Position numbers and translations under genes: made by a program. Of a stretch of DNA of 64,000 nt, positions 27,487 to 36,211 are shown piece by piece. A model generated the notes under the pieces. It was not told the origin of the DNA and made no database searches. It was given only the letters and a program-made list of their open reading frames with translations. The stretch spans positions 186,001 to 250,000 of the forward strand of contig JAFGGN010000046.1 in assembly GCA_016930535.1 (NCBI GenBank), read 5' to 3'. Origin of the DNA: a bacterium. Lineage in GTDB: Bacteria; Zhuqueibacterota; QNDG01; JAFGCO01. The first letter of the stretch is position 1, and each line of letters starts with the position of its first letter.

Positions 27487-27517
27487 AAGTGTTCCTTGTT
27501 TCAGGAACACTTTTTTT
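27487..27517 (+). terminator. Rho-independent terminator after tRNA-Leu
   Basis: AAGTGTTCC, loop TTGTTTCA, GGAACACTT, then seven T. It begins six bases after the tRNA. Confidence 0.88.
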
Positions 27518-27577
27518 ATTAATATCCTTCTCAGTATTCCTCCGCCTCGATGACTCAATGGACCGTACTGTATACGG

Positions 27578-27710
27578 ATGCTTGATCCGGCGACGGAGAA
27601 ACGGAGCCGGGGTGAAACGGAGAAAAATAGTGTCCGTATTGAAATCCCTGTTCGAACCCTGTTTTATTCTCCGTTTCTCAATTTCTCCTAAGCCCCGTTT
27701 CATCATCCGT
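27578..27710. repeat. R2 intergenic element, copy A
   Basis: In the gap between tRNA-Leu and polA. GTGAAACGGAGAA (27612-27624) faces TTCTCCGTTTCTC (27667-27679). Outside this, GACGGAGAAACGGAG and CCCCGTTTCATC extend an imperfect stem. The same AAACGGAGAA/TTCTCCG inverted repeat recurs at 34.2 and 35.0 kb. No coding frame. Function unknown. Confidence 0.65.
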
Positions 27711-27723
27711 CTTTGTTCCTGAA

Positions 27724-30468
27724 TCAATGCGCTTCAAACCAGTTCACTCCTGTGCCTATATCCACCTGTATCGGCACGTCGAGCCGTATGGCGCCTTCCA
27801 TCTCCTTTCGGACCATTTCCGTCATCTTGACGATTTCTTTTTCAGGCACTTCGAACAGCAGTTCGTCATGGATCTGCAGAATCATCCTGGCCTGCCATTT
27901 CTCCGTTTCGAGCCGGTGTGCGATGCGTATCATGGCCACCTTGATGAGATCCGCGGCCGTACCCTGAATGGGCGTGTTCACGGCCGTGCGTTCTCCGAAA
28001 TCACGGATATTCCTGTTCTCGCTCTTCAGCTCGGGCAGATACCTGCGCCTGTTCAGGAGCGTGGTCACGTAGCCCTGTTTATGGGCCTGTGCGATGGTGG
28101 CCGCGATGAACCGGTTCACACTGGGATACCGTGCGAAGTAGGCCGTGATGAATTTCTGGGCCTCTTCGTTTGAAATGCCCAGCCGCGATGCCAGCCCGTA
28201 CGGTCCCATGCCGTACATGATGCCGAAATTGATGGTTTTGGCCTGCCTGCGGTGATCTTCCGTCACGGCTTCCGCCGGAATCTCGAAAATCTCGGCCGCT
28301 GTCCTTCGGTGTACATCCTCGCCTTCCTGGAACGAGCGGATCAGCGTGGCGTCCCCGGACAGATGCGCCATGAGCCTGAGCTCGATCTGGCTGTAGTCCG
28401 CGGACAGGAGTTTCCATCCGGCCTGCTGGGGCACAAACGCCTTCCGGATCTCGCGGCCGAGCTCCGTGCGTATGGGAATGTTCTGCAGATTGGGATTGCT
28501 GGTGCTGAGCCGTCCCGTGGCGGCGACGGTCTGATTGAAGCTGGCATGCACACGGCCCGTCTTATTACAGATCAGGGCGGGCAGGGCATCCACATAGGTG
28601 GATTTCAATTTGGTCAGCTGGCGGTAATCGAGCAGTTTTTTGGGAAGCGGGTGCGCGGCCAGGCTCTCGAGCACACGTACGTCCGTGGCATACCCTGTTT
28701 TGGTGCGTTTGGGTTTTCTGCCGCCGAGCAGTTCGTGCACCTTGAGTTTCTCGAACAGAATTTTACCGAGTTGCTGTGTCGAATTGATATTGAACGATTC
28801 ACCGGCAATTTCATAAATATCCTTTTCCAGGCTGTCCAGCTGGGTCTGCATGTCCGCGGACATCTGGGCCAGAAGCGCCGTATCCAGGGCCACGCCGTTC
28901 TCCTCCATCATCATCAGCACACGGACGAGTGGCATTTCCACGTCCCGGAAAAGGGGCACCAGGCTATCCTGTTCCAGGCGCGGTTCGAGAACCTCGCGCA
29001 GGCGGTACGCGATGTCCGCATCCTCGCAGGCATACTCGGATACACGGTCCACTTCCACGAGATCCATCGTGATCTGGTTCCTGCCCGAGCCGATCAGGTC
29101 CGTGGTCGGGATTTTTTTAAACATCAGATATTGCATGGCCAGCGCGTCGATATTGTACACCCTGTTCGACGGATCGATCAGGTACGCCGCGACCATGCTG
29201 TCAAAATCCACGCCCTCCACTTCGATGCCGTGCTGCTTCAGCACCAGCATGTCGTATTTGACATTCTGGCCGCATTTCCGGATTTTGGGATTCTCGAGCA
29301 CGGTTTTGAGCCGGTTTAAAATCTGAAGAAGCGCGGTATCGGTTCCGGAAAAAAGATCCATCGGGCCCGCCGGCGAGCGGACAGGCACATAATACGCTTC
29401 GCCGGCTTTCCAGGAAAACGAGAGACCCACTATTTCCGCCGTAACCGGTTGCAGGGATGTGGTTTCGAGATCGAACGAAAACATGGATTGTCCGGACAGT
29501 GACTTGACAAAACCATCCAGCGATTCATCGGAATCGATGGTCGTATACCGCTTTTCCACGGTCCCCGGTTGTTCTCCTTCCGGTACACCGATATCCTGAA
29601 TAAGGCGCGTGAATTCCAGCTCTCTGAAAAGCGCAATCAGACCTTCCTGGTCCGGGGAACGGGCGGTCAGGTCGTCCGTGATAAAATCCAGCTCCACATC
29701 CGTATGAATGGTCACCAGTTCACGGGACAAGAGCGCCTGATCACGGTGGGTTTCCAGTTTCTCCCGGACGCTCCTGCTCTTGACTGCTTCGGTGTGATCC
29801 AGCACGGCCTGCATGGATCCGAATTCCTGTATCAGGGACAGGGCCGTTTTGGGTCCGACGCCCGGAACACCCGGCACATTGTCGGAGCTGTCACCCATGA
29901 GTCCCAGATAATCGATTATTTTTTCAGGCGGCAGCCCGATTTTTGCTTCCACACCCGCGGGATCGAGTATTTCAGCCTCGCCCTCGGACCGCTTGAAGCT
30001 GTACATTTTTACATGGGGAGACACGAGCTGCATAAAATCCTTGTCCCCGGTCACCATGAATACATCGAGCCCGCTGGCCTCGCCCCTGACAGCCAGCGTA
30101 CCGATAATGTCATCCGCTTCAAAACCCGCTTTTTCTATAATCGGGATGGAGAAGGTCTCAACGACTGTACGGATAGTCGGGATCTGATCCCTGAGTTCAT
30201 CCGGCATTTTTTCACGCGTGGCTTTGTATTCAGGAAATTTTACATGACGGAACGTGGGCGCGGACGTATCGAATACCACGGCCATGTAATCGGGTTTTTC
30301 CTGTTTCAGAATACGCATCAGCGTGGCCGTAAACCCATACACACCGCTGGTATTGATGCCCTTTGAATTGATCAGCGGATTACGGACAAAGGCAAAATAG
30401 GCCCGGTACACAAGGGCCATGCCGTCCAATAGAAACATGCGCTTTCGTGATTGAGATGAAGTTTTCAT
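27724..30468 (-). CDS. polA: DNA polymerase I
   Basis: 914 residues from ATG 30468, which has AGGTGA at correct spacing; the frame also opens at GTG 30477. The 5'-3' exonuclease (1-300) starts with MFLLDGMALVYRAYFAF and has DDIIGTLA and GDKDFMQLV. The proofreading exonuclease (about 325-510) keeps its acidic residues (FSFDLETTSLQP), so it is probably active, unlike many polA copies. Polymerase motifs are DYSQIELRLMAHLSGD (A), RRQAKTINFGIMYG (B) and QIHDELLFEV (C). It fills gaps and removes Okazaki primers. Normal length. Confidence 0.97.
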   Translation of the reverse strand: MKTSSQSRKRMFLLDGMALVYRAYFAFVRNPLINSKGINTSGVYGFTATLMRILKQEKPDYMAVVFDTSAPTFRHVKFPEYKATREKMPDELRDQIPTIRTVVETFSIPIIEKAGFEADDIIGTLAVRGEASGLDVFMVTGDKDFMQLVSPHVKMYSFKRSEGEAEILDPAGVEAKIGLPPEKIIDYLGLMGDSSDNVPGVPGVGPKTALSLIQEFGSMQAVLDHTEAVKSRSVREKLETHRDQALLSRELVTIHTDVELDFITDDLTARSPDQEGLIALFRELEFTRLIQDIGVPEGEQPGTVEKRYTTIDSDESLDGFVKSLSGQSMFSFDLETTSLQPVTAEIVGLSFSWKAGEAYYVPVRSPAGPMDLFSGTDTALLQILNRLKTVLENPKIRKCGQNVKYDMLVLKQHGIEVEGVDFDSMVAAYLIDPSNRVYNIDALAMQYLMFKKIPTTDLIGSGRNQITMDLVEVDRVSEYACEDADIAYRLREVLEPRLEQDSLVPLFRDVEMPLVRVLMMMEENGVALDTALLAQMSADMQTQLDSLEKDIYEIAGESFNINSTQQLGKILFEKLKVHELLGGRKPKRTKTGYATDVRVLESLAAHPLPKKLLDYRQLTKLKSTYVDALPALICNKTGRVHASFNQTVAATGRLSTSNPNLQNIPIRTELGREIRKAFVPQQAGWKLLSADYSQIELRLMAHLSGDATLIRSFQEGEDVHRRTAAEIFEIPAEAVTEDHRRQAKTINFGIMYGMGPYGLASRLGISNEEAQKFITAYFARYPSVNRFIAATIAQAHKQGYVTTLLNRRRYLPELKSENRNIRDFGERTAVNTPIQGTAADLIKVAMIRIAHRLETEKWQARMILQIHDELLFEVPEKEIVKMTEMVRKEMEGAIRLDVPIQVDIGTGVNWFEAH

Positions 30469-30570
30469 GGATGTCACCTGTCTGGCTCATGATGCGGAGA
30501 CAGCCGGGTCCGCGCTCGCATATTCACGCGCGGTCACCGATCCGGCCCTGTCTGCCGGGAACATGCCGGT

Positions 30571-31734
30571 TCAAAAACCGGTGATGGACACACCGACGGC
30601 CGTACTGACCATGTTGGCGCCCACGGCCTCGGTTTCCACGGGCACCCTCAGCAAATACCCCTTGGGAATTTTTTTACCATTCCCTGTAATGGCGTCGTTG
30701 AAAGCGGGATTGAGTTCGGCCAGTATTTCCTGAGTCACATGGAACAGCGCTGCGGCTTCCTTGATCGTAAACGCAAACGGCAGGGTCACGAGCTTGAACT
30801 GCATCGGCGGTTCGCATTGGATGCCCGGAAAATACATCCCGGGATTTTCGGCAATATGACGCGCCGCCAGGAATTCCGCATAGAAATTCTTGGATGCGTA
30901 TCCGAACGATTCACTCTCATAACGGTGTATAATTTTATCGAGATCCCGGCTCCTGGCCTTTTTGATTGCCCTTCTTATACCGTTCACACCGTGATTGTAC
31001 GCGGTGATGGCAAGCGGCCAGTTTCCTGTGTCTTCGAAGTTGTGCTTCAGAAGCCTGGCCGCCGCTCTTGTGGAAAGAATGGGATCCCGCCGTTCATCCA
31101 TCAATGAATTGATCGTGAGATAACGTGTGCCCGTCGATTTCATAAACTGCCAGACGCCCACCGCTCCGGCCGGACTCTTGGCTGTCGGATAAAAACTCGA
31201 TTCCACGTGGGCCAGATAAACCAGATCCTCGGGCAGTTGTTCCTCCTTGAATATGGCCTTCATGGCAGGCACATAACGTCCGGAGCGTATCAGCCCTTCC
31301 TTAAAATTCTCAACGGCCCCTTTCTGTGCATGAATGCACCCCATGGCCTGATAAAAGTCCCTGGCTTTGGCCTTGTCATCGAACATGCGCCGGATGCGTC
31401 TTTCATCCGCATTGAGACGCGTGGTATCCCTGACGGACACCAGTTTTTTCAGCACCGCCTTGACATCGGATATCGCATCATTGACAGCCTTGTTCCGTGC
31501 GGATGCGGACCGGAAATCGCGGTCGCTCATCTCGCGGAAATCGATCACATGATAAATGCGCTCAGGATAGTCGGAATCGTGGATGATTCGCTGTTCGACT
31601 GAATACTCGGTGAATACTTTTTCCCAGAACTGTACGCGGTCTTCCATGCCGTCCGGAACAAACAGCGGATCGTTCTGGCAATAACAGAACAGGCTGAAAA
31701 CAAGAAGCAGTGCTGCCGGTGATCGAGATTTCAT
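30571..31734 (-). CDS. Membrane-bound lytic murein transglycosylase (MltD-like)
   Basis: 387 residues from ATG 31734 (GGGGAC just upstream). A signal peptide with a Cys-rich end (LLVFSLFCYC) suggests a secreted or lipid-anchored protein. SLT domain: LPEDLVYLAHVESSFYPTAK with the catalytic Glu in HVESSF, then AGAVGVWQFMKSTG and ITAYNHGVNGIRRAI. It cleaves peptidoglycan glycan strands giving 1,6-anhydro ends. The C-terminus (KEAAALFHVTQEILAELNPAF) resembles a single degenerate LysM-like unit. Seven bases separate it from the BtpA stop. Confidence 0.88.
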   Translation of the reverse strand: MKSRSPAALLLVFSLFCYCQNDPLFVPDGMEDRVQFWEKVFTEYSVEQRIIHDSDYPERIYHVIDFREMSDRDFRSASARNKAVNDAISDVKAVLKKLVSVRDTTRLNADERRIRRMFDDKAKARDFYQAMGCIHAQKGAVENFKEGLIRSGRYVPAMKAIFKEEQLPEDLVYLAHVESSFYPTAKSPAGAVGVWQFMKSTGTRYLTINSLMDERRDPILSTRAAARLLKHNFEDTGNWPLAITAYNHGVNGIRRAIKKARSRDLDKIIHRYESESFGYASKNFYAEFLAARHIAENPGMYFPGIQCEPPMQFKLVTLPFAFTIKEAAALFHVTQEILAELNPAFNDAITGNGKKIPKGYLLRVPVETEAVGANMVSTAVGVSITGF

Positions 31735-31741
31735 AAGTCCC

Positions 31742-32605
31742 CTAAGTTTTTGCAGAAGCATCGTTCTGTTGAGTTATCCCGGCGTCGCGTCCGCCGTCGC
31801 CGAAGTCGTTCCGGATGGCCACAAGATGCCTGATCCGTTCCGGATCCACCGGATTGGCTGCTTCGCCGTCTTCTTTGATGGCCGTGCCGACGATCACACC
31901 GTCACAGACAGCCAGAATGTCCCGGATATTGTCTTTGTTCACGCCGCTTCCGGCCAGAACCGGCGTGCCGGGTAAAGCGTTTTTGACCTGTTTCAGCTGA
32001 TTCACGTCCGTCGTCTCACCTGTGGCCGTACCGGTGCATATCAGCACGTCGGCGCGTCCCCTGCCGACCGTATCCCGGGCACATGAAACGATGCTCTCCG
32101 CGTGCAGCGTTCTCCCGTGCTTGACAAAAACATCGGCGAACACCAGAACCTGGCTGCCGAGGCTGTCCCTGTACCGGAGCGTCTCGAACGCACGGCCCTC
32201 GATCATGCCCTGATCCGTGGCCACCACACCCGTGTGCACATTGACACGGACAAAATCGCATCCGAGAACCGTGGCGATCGCCAGGCTGGTCATGGCATCG
32301 TTGCGAAGTACATTGACACCCACAGAACAGCCTGCGATTTTCCGGATTTCATGAACCGCCAGTGTCATGGCCGCCGTAATTTCAGGTCCGACCGACCGCG
32401 GGCAGAACGGCGCATCTCCGAAATTTTCCACGATAACGCCGTCGGCACCGCCTTCACACAGGGCGCGGGCGTCCAGGACGGCCCGTTCCACAATCCGGTC
32501 CATGCTGCCGCCGAATCCCGGACTCCCCGGAAGCGGCAATAAATGGACCATGCCGATAACCGGCTTGAACGCGTTAAAATGCCGCTGAAAACCGCTGATA
32601 TTCAT
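31742..32605 (-). CDS. BtpA/SgcQ-family TIM-barrel protein
   Basis: 287 residues. VIGMVHLLPLPGSPGF, GADGVIVENFGDAPF, VGVNVLRND, FVRVNVHTGV and PVLAGSGVNKDNI follow the BtpA/SgcQ family pattern, a phosphate-binding (beta/alpha)8 barrel. BtpA is needed for photosystem I in cyanobacteria, SgcQ lies in sugar operons of enterobacteria; no activity is proven. A phosphate-binding GSG near the C-terminus suggests a sugar- or nucleoside-phosphate ligand. A short charged tail follows. Sits between gltX and the transglycosylase. Confidence 0.85.
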   Translation of the reverse strand: MNISGFQRHFNAFKPVIGMVHLLPLPGSPGFGGSMDRIVERAVLDARALCEGGADGVIVENFGDAPFCPRSVGPEITAAMTLAVHEIRKIAGCSVGVNVLRNDAMTSLAIATVLGCDFVRVNVHTGVVATDQGMIEGRAFETLRYRDSLGSQVLVFADVFVKHGRTLHAESIVSCARDTVGRGRADVLICTGTATGETTDVNQLKQVKNALPGTPVLAGSGVNKDNIRDILAVCDGVIVGTAIKEDGEAANPVDPERIRHLVAIRNDFGDGGRDAGITQQNDASAKT

Positions 32606-32695
32606 GAATCAATCCCATGATGCACCGGTCATTGCATGCCGGTCCATCAACGTCTGTCGCTTTTTTCCGGTGTGATGATATAAAATGGCCGTTTT

Positions 32696-34135
32696 TCAGC
32701 CAATGGCCTGTTGTATGCGCCTCCGGCACAGATCGAGGCCCAGAATCTCCGTGACCGGTCCCAGCTCCGGGCCGTGCATCTGACCCGTGAGGGCCACGCG
32801 CACGGGCATCCACAATCCCTTTCCCTTGATTCCGGTGGACTGCTGTATCTGTTTCATGACGGTCATGAACATCTGGCTGTCCCAGGCGGGCAGGCCTTCC
32901 GTTGCCGACAGAAACGCCCGGAACACTGCCTGCGGCTCCGCACCATTGATCGTTTCCGCGGCTTCGTTGTCTTCGGGCACGGCTTCATCCAGAAAAAATA
33001 TCCTGGCCTTATCCCCGATCTCGGACAGTTTTTCCATTTTGCTCTGAAGCGCCCGAACCACGGGCCTGGCCGCGGCTGCATCGTTTACCGGATATCCCGC
33101 CTGCCTGAAAAATGGCAGCGCCAGACGGGCGAGCGTGTCGAAATCCGTTTTTTCGCGGATATAAACACCGTTCATCCAGTCCAGTTTCTCCGTATCGAAC
33201 ACGGAAGCGGATCTGGAAACGCGGTCGAAACCGAATTCCTGTACCAGACGGTCCCGTGACAGAATTTCCTCGCCGCTCCCGGAGGACCAGGAAAGCAGAC
33301 TCAGGAAATTCAATAGAGCATCCGGAAGATATCCGGCTTCCTGAAACTGGGTAACCGACGTGGCGCCGTGCCGTTTGGACAGCCGGTCCCTGTCCTGCCC
33401 GAGAATCATGGGAATATGTGCAAATTCGGGGATCTCCCACTGCAATGCCTCATACATCAGTATCTGCCGGTGCGTGTTCGACACATGGTCATCACCGCGT
33501 ATCACATGCGATATGGCCATATGATGATCGTCCGCCATACAGGCAAAATTGTACATGGGCATACCATCCGGCCGTACGATCACAAAATCACTCAGGGCCT
33601 CTTTCTGAACCGTGATTTCTCCCTTCACCAGATCCCGGAAAGACACGGACTCCTTCTGCACATGAAAACGGGTGGAAGGCTGTCTGCCTGCGGTTTCGAA
33701 CCGAATTTTCTCTTCTGCGGACAAATGCCTGCAGCGCCCGTCATAGTGCGGCTGTTCGCCGCGGCCGAGCTGCTCCTGCCGCCGCGCCTCCAGATCTTCG
33801 GCCGTGCAGAAACACGGATATGCATGGCCGGAGGCAATCAGTTGTTCACGGATCTCCTGATAAAAGACCAGCCGCTCGGATTGCCGGTACGGTCCGTATT
33901 CGCCGCCCTTGTCAGGTCCCTCGTCCCAGTCCAGGCCCAGCCAGGCCATGTCCCCGAGAATCGATTGCTCGGAGGCCTCCGTTGACCGTTCCCTGTCCGT
34001 ATCCTCGATACGCAGAATGAAGCGTCCGCCGAAATGCCGGGCCGCGAGCCAGTTCATGAGCGCGGTTCTCGCGTTTCCGATATGCAAATGCCCCGTCGGG
34101 CTTGGTGCGAAGCGTGTGCGGATGGACTGAGACAT
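32696..34135 (-). CDS. gltX: Glutamyl-tRNA synthetase
   Basis: 479 residues. HIGH-type motif FAPSPTGHLHIGNART (residues 9-24) and KMSKS-type LSKR (252-255). A possible zinc site is formed by Cys108, Cys110, Cys135 and His137 (CFC and CRH), as in many discriminating and non-discriminating GluRS. The catalytic core blocks FILRIEDTDRER and YNFACMADDHHMAISHVIRGDDH are standard. It charges tRNA-Glu and, if gatCAB is present elsewhere, possibly tRNA-Gln. Flanked at its 5' side by an R2 repeat. Confidence 0.96.
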   Translation of the reverse strand: MSQSIRTRFAPSPTGHLHIGNARTALMNWLAARHFGGRFILRIEDTDRERSTEASEQSILGDMAWLGLDWDEGPDKGGEYGPYRQSERLVFYQEIREQLIASGHAYPCFCTAEDLEARRQEQLGRGEQPHYDGRCRHLSAEEKIRFETAGRQPSTRFHVQKESVSFRDLVKGEITVQKEALSDFVIVRPDGMPMYNFACMADDHHMAISHVIRGDDHVSNTHRQILMYEALQWEIPEFAHIPMILGQDRDRLSKRHGATSVTQFQEAGYLPDALLNFLSLLSWSSGSGEEILSRDRLVQEFGFDRVSRSASVFDTEKLDWMNGVYIREKTDFDTLARLALPFFRQAGYPVNDAAAARPVVRALQSKMEKLSEIGDKARIFFLDEAVPEDNEAAETINGAEPQAVFRAFLSATEGLPAWDSQMFMTVMKQIQQSTGIKGKGLWMPVRVALTGQMHGPELGPVTEILGLDLCRRRIQQAIG

Positions 34136-34171
34136 ATAAATTCCTGTTTACCCTTTCTGGAATCAATCAAA

Positions 34172-34407
34172 GAACCGGTCTGTTGGATCTGCAGACCTGA
34201 TAAAGAAACGGAGAGGTGAGAAACGGTGAAACGGAGAAGAAAGAATTCTCGTTTTTGGAATCTCCGTTTCACATGATTTCCGGTTCTCCGAAGCTCGAAC
34301 GGCTAGCCTGGCCGTCCGCGGTGACCCGCAGGAGCCGGAGTGGAGGGGACCCATACACCCATATACTCATATACGCTTATACTGTTTTCAACGTCCGCAG
34401 CCCCACA
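34172..34407. repeat. R2 intergenic element, copy B
   Basis: Fills most of the gltX-ispF gap. GTGAAACGGAGA (34226-34237) and TCTCCGTTTCAC (34261-34272) are a perfect 12-bp inverted repeat. It is preceded by GAACCGGTCTG and followed, about 80 bases later, by a CATACACCCATATACTC-type tract and TTTTCAACGTCCGCAGCCCC. Head and tail align with copy C. No coding frame. Confidence 0.7.
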
Positions 34408-34430
34408 AGTCGTATAAATACCGGTCATTT

Positions 34431-34910
34431 TCAGGATACCGAACCGGTGAGCATGACCACCGCATGCGCCGCAATGGCCTCACCCCTGCCTGTTGCATCG
34501 AATTTTTCGTTCGTCGTGGCCTTGACGGACACCTGAGCGGTATCCAGGTCAAGCGTCCGGGCAATCGCATCGATCATGGAATCACGGTACGGACCGATTT
34601 TGGGCTGTTCGGCAATCACTGTGGCATCGACATTGGAGATCCGGTACCCTGAGTCCCGGACCTTTTCGGCGGCCTGATTCATCAATTTCAGGCTGTCCGC
34701 GTCCTTGAACCGGGGATCCGTATCCGGAAACAGCATACCGATATCTCCCAGTGCGGCCGCACCCAGAAGCGCATCGGATATGGCATGGCAGAGCACATCC
34801 GCATCGGAATGGCCCAGCAGCCCCTTTTCAAAGGGAATGGTCACTCCGCCGAGAATCAGCGCCCTTCCGGGCACCAGTGCATGAATGTCGTATCCGAATC
34901 CGATTCGCAT
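34431..34910 (-). CDS. ispF: 2-C-methyl-D-erythritol 2,4-cyclodiphosphate synthase
   Basis: 159 residues, normal for IspF. RIGFGYDIHALVPGRALILGG gives the zinc ligands Asp8 and His10; GHSDADVLCHAISDALLGAA supplies the third zinc His, and FDATGRGEAI the conserved C-terminal block. It forms the cyclodiphosphate in the non-mevalonate (MEP) isoprenoid pathway. Next upstream is ispD, as often seen, but here the two are separated by about 300 bases holding an R2 repeat. Confidence 0.96.
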   Translation of the reverse strand: MRIGFGYDIHALVPGRALILGGVTIPFEKGLLGHSDADVLCHAISDALLGAAALGDIGMLFPDTDPRFKDADSLKLMNQAAEKVRDSGYRISNVDATVIAEQPKIGPYRDSMIDAIARTLDLDTAQVSVKATTNEKFDATGRGEAIAAHAVVMLTGSVS

Positions 34911-34929
34911 TGTTGTCCTTTCATTCGAA

Positions 34930-35200
34930 GAACCGGTCTATTGAGTCGACAGGCCGGATGGAGAAGCGGAGCGGTGAGAAACGGAGAAAAAAATGACACC
35001 GCTTTTTCATTCTCCGGTTCCACGGTTCCCGGTCTGTTATCAAAGCCTGGTGGGGCCGGGCCTCATATGCCCATTTACTCATATACTCATTTACCGCTTT
35101 TCATGGTCCGCCGTCCCCGGTCTGCGGTCTTCCCAAAAGGGCCGGGCGACGGGGCCCCATATACACTGCTACCCTTCTACTGCTTTACGCCGTCCCCGGT
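34930..35200. repeat. R2 intergenic element, copy C
   Basis: Fills the ispF-ispD gap. Head GAACCGGTCTATTGAG, then GTGAGAAACGGAGAA (34974-34988) facing TTCTCCGGTTCCAC (35010-35023). The tail at 35062-35118 has CATATGCCCATTTACTC and TTTTCATGGTCCGCCGTCCCC, matching copy B; a further degraded tail unit lies at 35151-35200. Confidence 0.7.
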
Positions 35201-35209
35201 CCTGTGGCC

Positions 35210-36073
35210 TTAGGCCATATACCACGGTTTTCCATCATTCTCTTCTTTTTTGGGCGGTTCCTTGACCAGCTTCGACTGCTGCTCTGATTCCCCTTCCGCT
35301 TTCTCCGTTTCAACCGGCTCCTCGGGTACGGATTCTTTCAGGATGGTTTTAATCCGTTCTTCTCTGTTTTCGATGCCGAGTATGGCTTCTGCCAGCACCA
35401 TGTCTGCCGGCGAGGTAATTTTGATGTTCCAGTCGTCTCCCTCGACAACATGTACGGGCTGACCGAGGCGCTCGACAAGCGCGGCATCGTCCGTAGCCGC
35501 CGCCGTCAGATCCGAGGCATGCTCATACGCTTCCCTGAACAGGTCGGCACGGAATACCTGCGGTGTCTGTATCTGCCACAGATTCGCCCGGTCCATTGTT
35601 TTTGAAACGACTCCGTCCGTGACGTTTTTGACCGTGTTTTTTTCCCTCACCGCCAGAATGGCCGCCCTGTCCTTCCAGGCTTTCTGTATCGTCTCCTCGA
35701 TTTTCTCAACAGAAACCAGGGGACGCACGGCATCGTGGGTCATAATCATCGAAGCGCCGGTTCCGATCACGTTCAGGGCGATCCTGACCGAATCCTGCCT
35801 TTCCCGTCCCCCGGACACAACATGCGTCACTTTAAAAACGCGCCATTTCGCCACCAGCTTTTCGGTAAACGAAATCTGGTCGGCCGGCACCGCAATCACA
35901 ATCTCATCGACCAGTGAAGAGGATTGCAGTTTCTCGAGCGTATGAATGAGAATCGGTTTGTCCGCAAGCTTCAGGAATTGCTTGGGAACACGGGATCCCA
36001 TACGGCTGCCCGTACCGCCGGCAGGTACAATCGCGACAACTTTGCCTTTCCATGCTTTCACGATATCCCCCAT
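35210..36073 (-). CDS. ispD: 2-C-methyl-D-erythritol 4-phosphate cytidylyltransferase with acidic tail
   Basis: About 287 residues from ATG 36073; GTG 36061 behind GGGGG is an alternative, and the frame is open to 36106. CTP-binding loop VPAGGTGSRMGSRVPKQFL; substrate residues in THDAVRPLVS, LWQIQTPQVFRADLF, TDDAALVE and NIKITSPADMVLAEA. It makes CDP-methylerythritol in the MEP pathway. After the normal end (NREERIKTIL) about 45 extra residues rich in Glu, Lys and Pro follow (EEPVETEKAEGE; KEPPKKEENDGKPWYMA), not part of the usual enzyme. Confidence 0.94.
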   Translation of the reverse strand: MGDIVKAWKGKVVAIVPAGGTGSRMGSRVPKQFLKLADKPILIHTLEKLQSSSLVDEIVIAVPADQISFTEKLVAKWRVFKVTHVVSGGRERQDSVRIALNVIGTGASMIMTHDAVRPLVSVEKIEETIQKAWKDRAAILAVREKNTVKNVTDGVVSKTMDRANLWQIQTPQVFRADLFREAYEHASDLTAAATDDAALVERLGQPVHVVEGDDWNIKITSPADMVLAEAILGIENREERIKTILKESVPEEPVETEKAEGESEQQSKLVKEPPKKEENDGKPWYMA

Positions 36074-36211
36074 CAACAATTGGCCCCGAAACCTTAAACG
36101 GGGCACATTTACGATATCCGGTCATCCCGGTACACCGGGCGGCAATTCTTATTTTTTATACTTTGGCTGAATCCGAAACGGTTCCTCATAAAACCGGCTG
36201 TCTGAAACAGT

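Noticed and set aside
35062..35118. CATATAC/CATTTAC tracts as a CRISPR or microsatellite array
   Set aside because: Units are short, unequal and without spacers; they align with the tail of another R2 copy, so they belong to that element.
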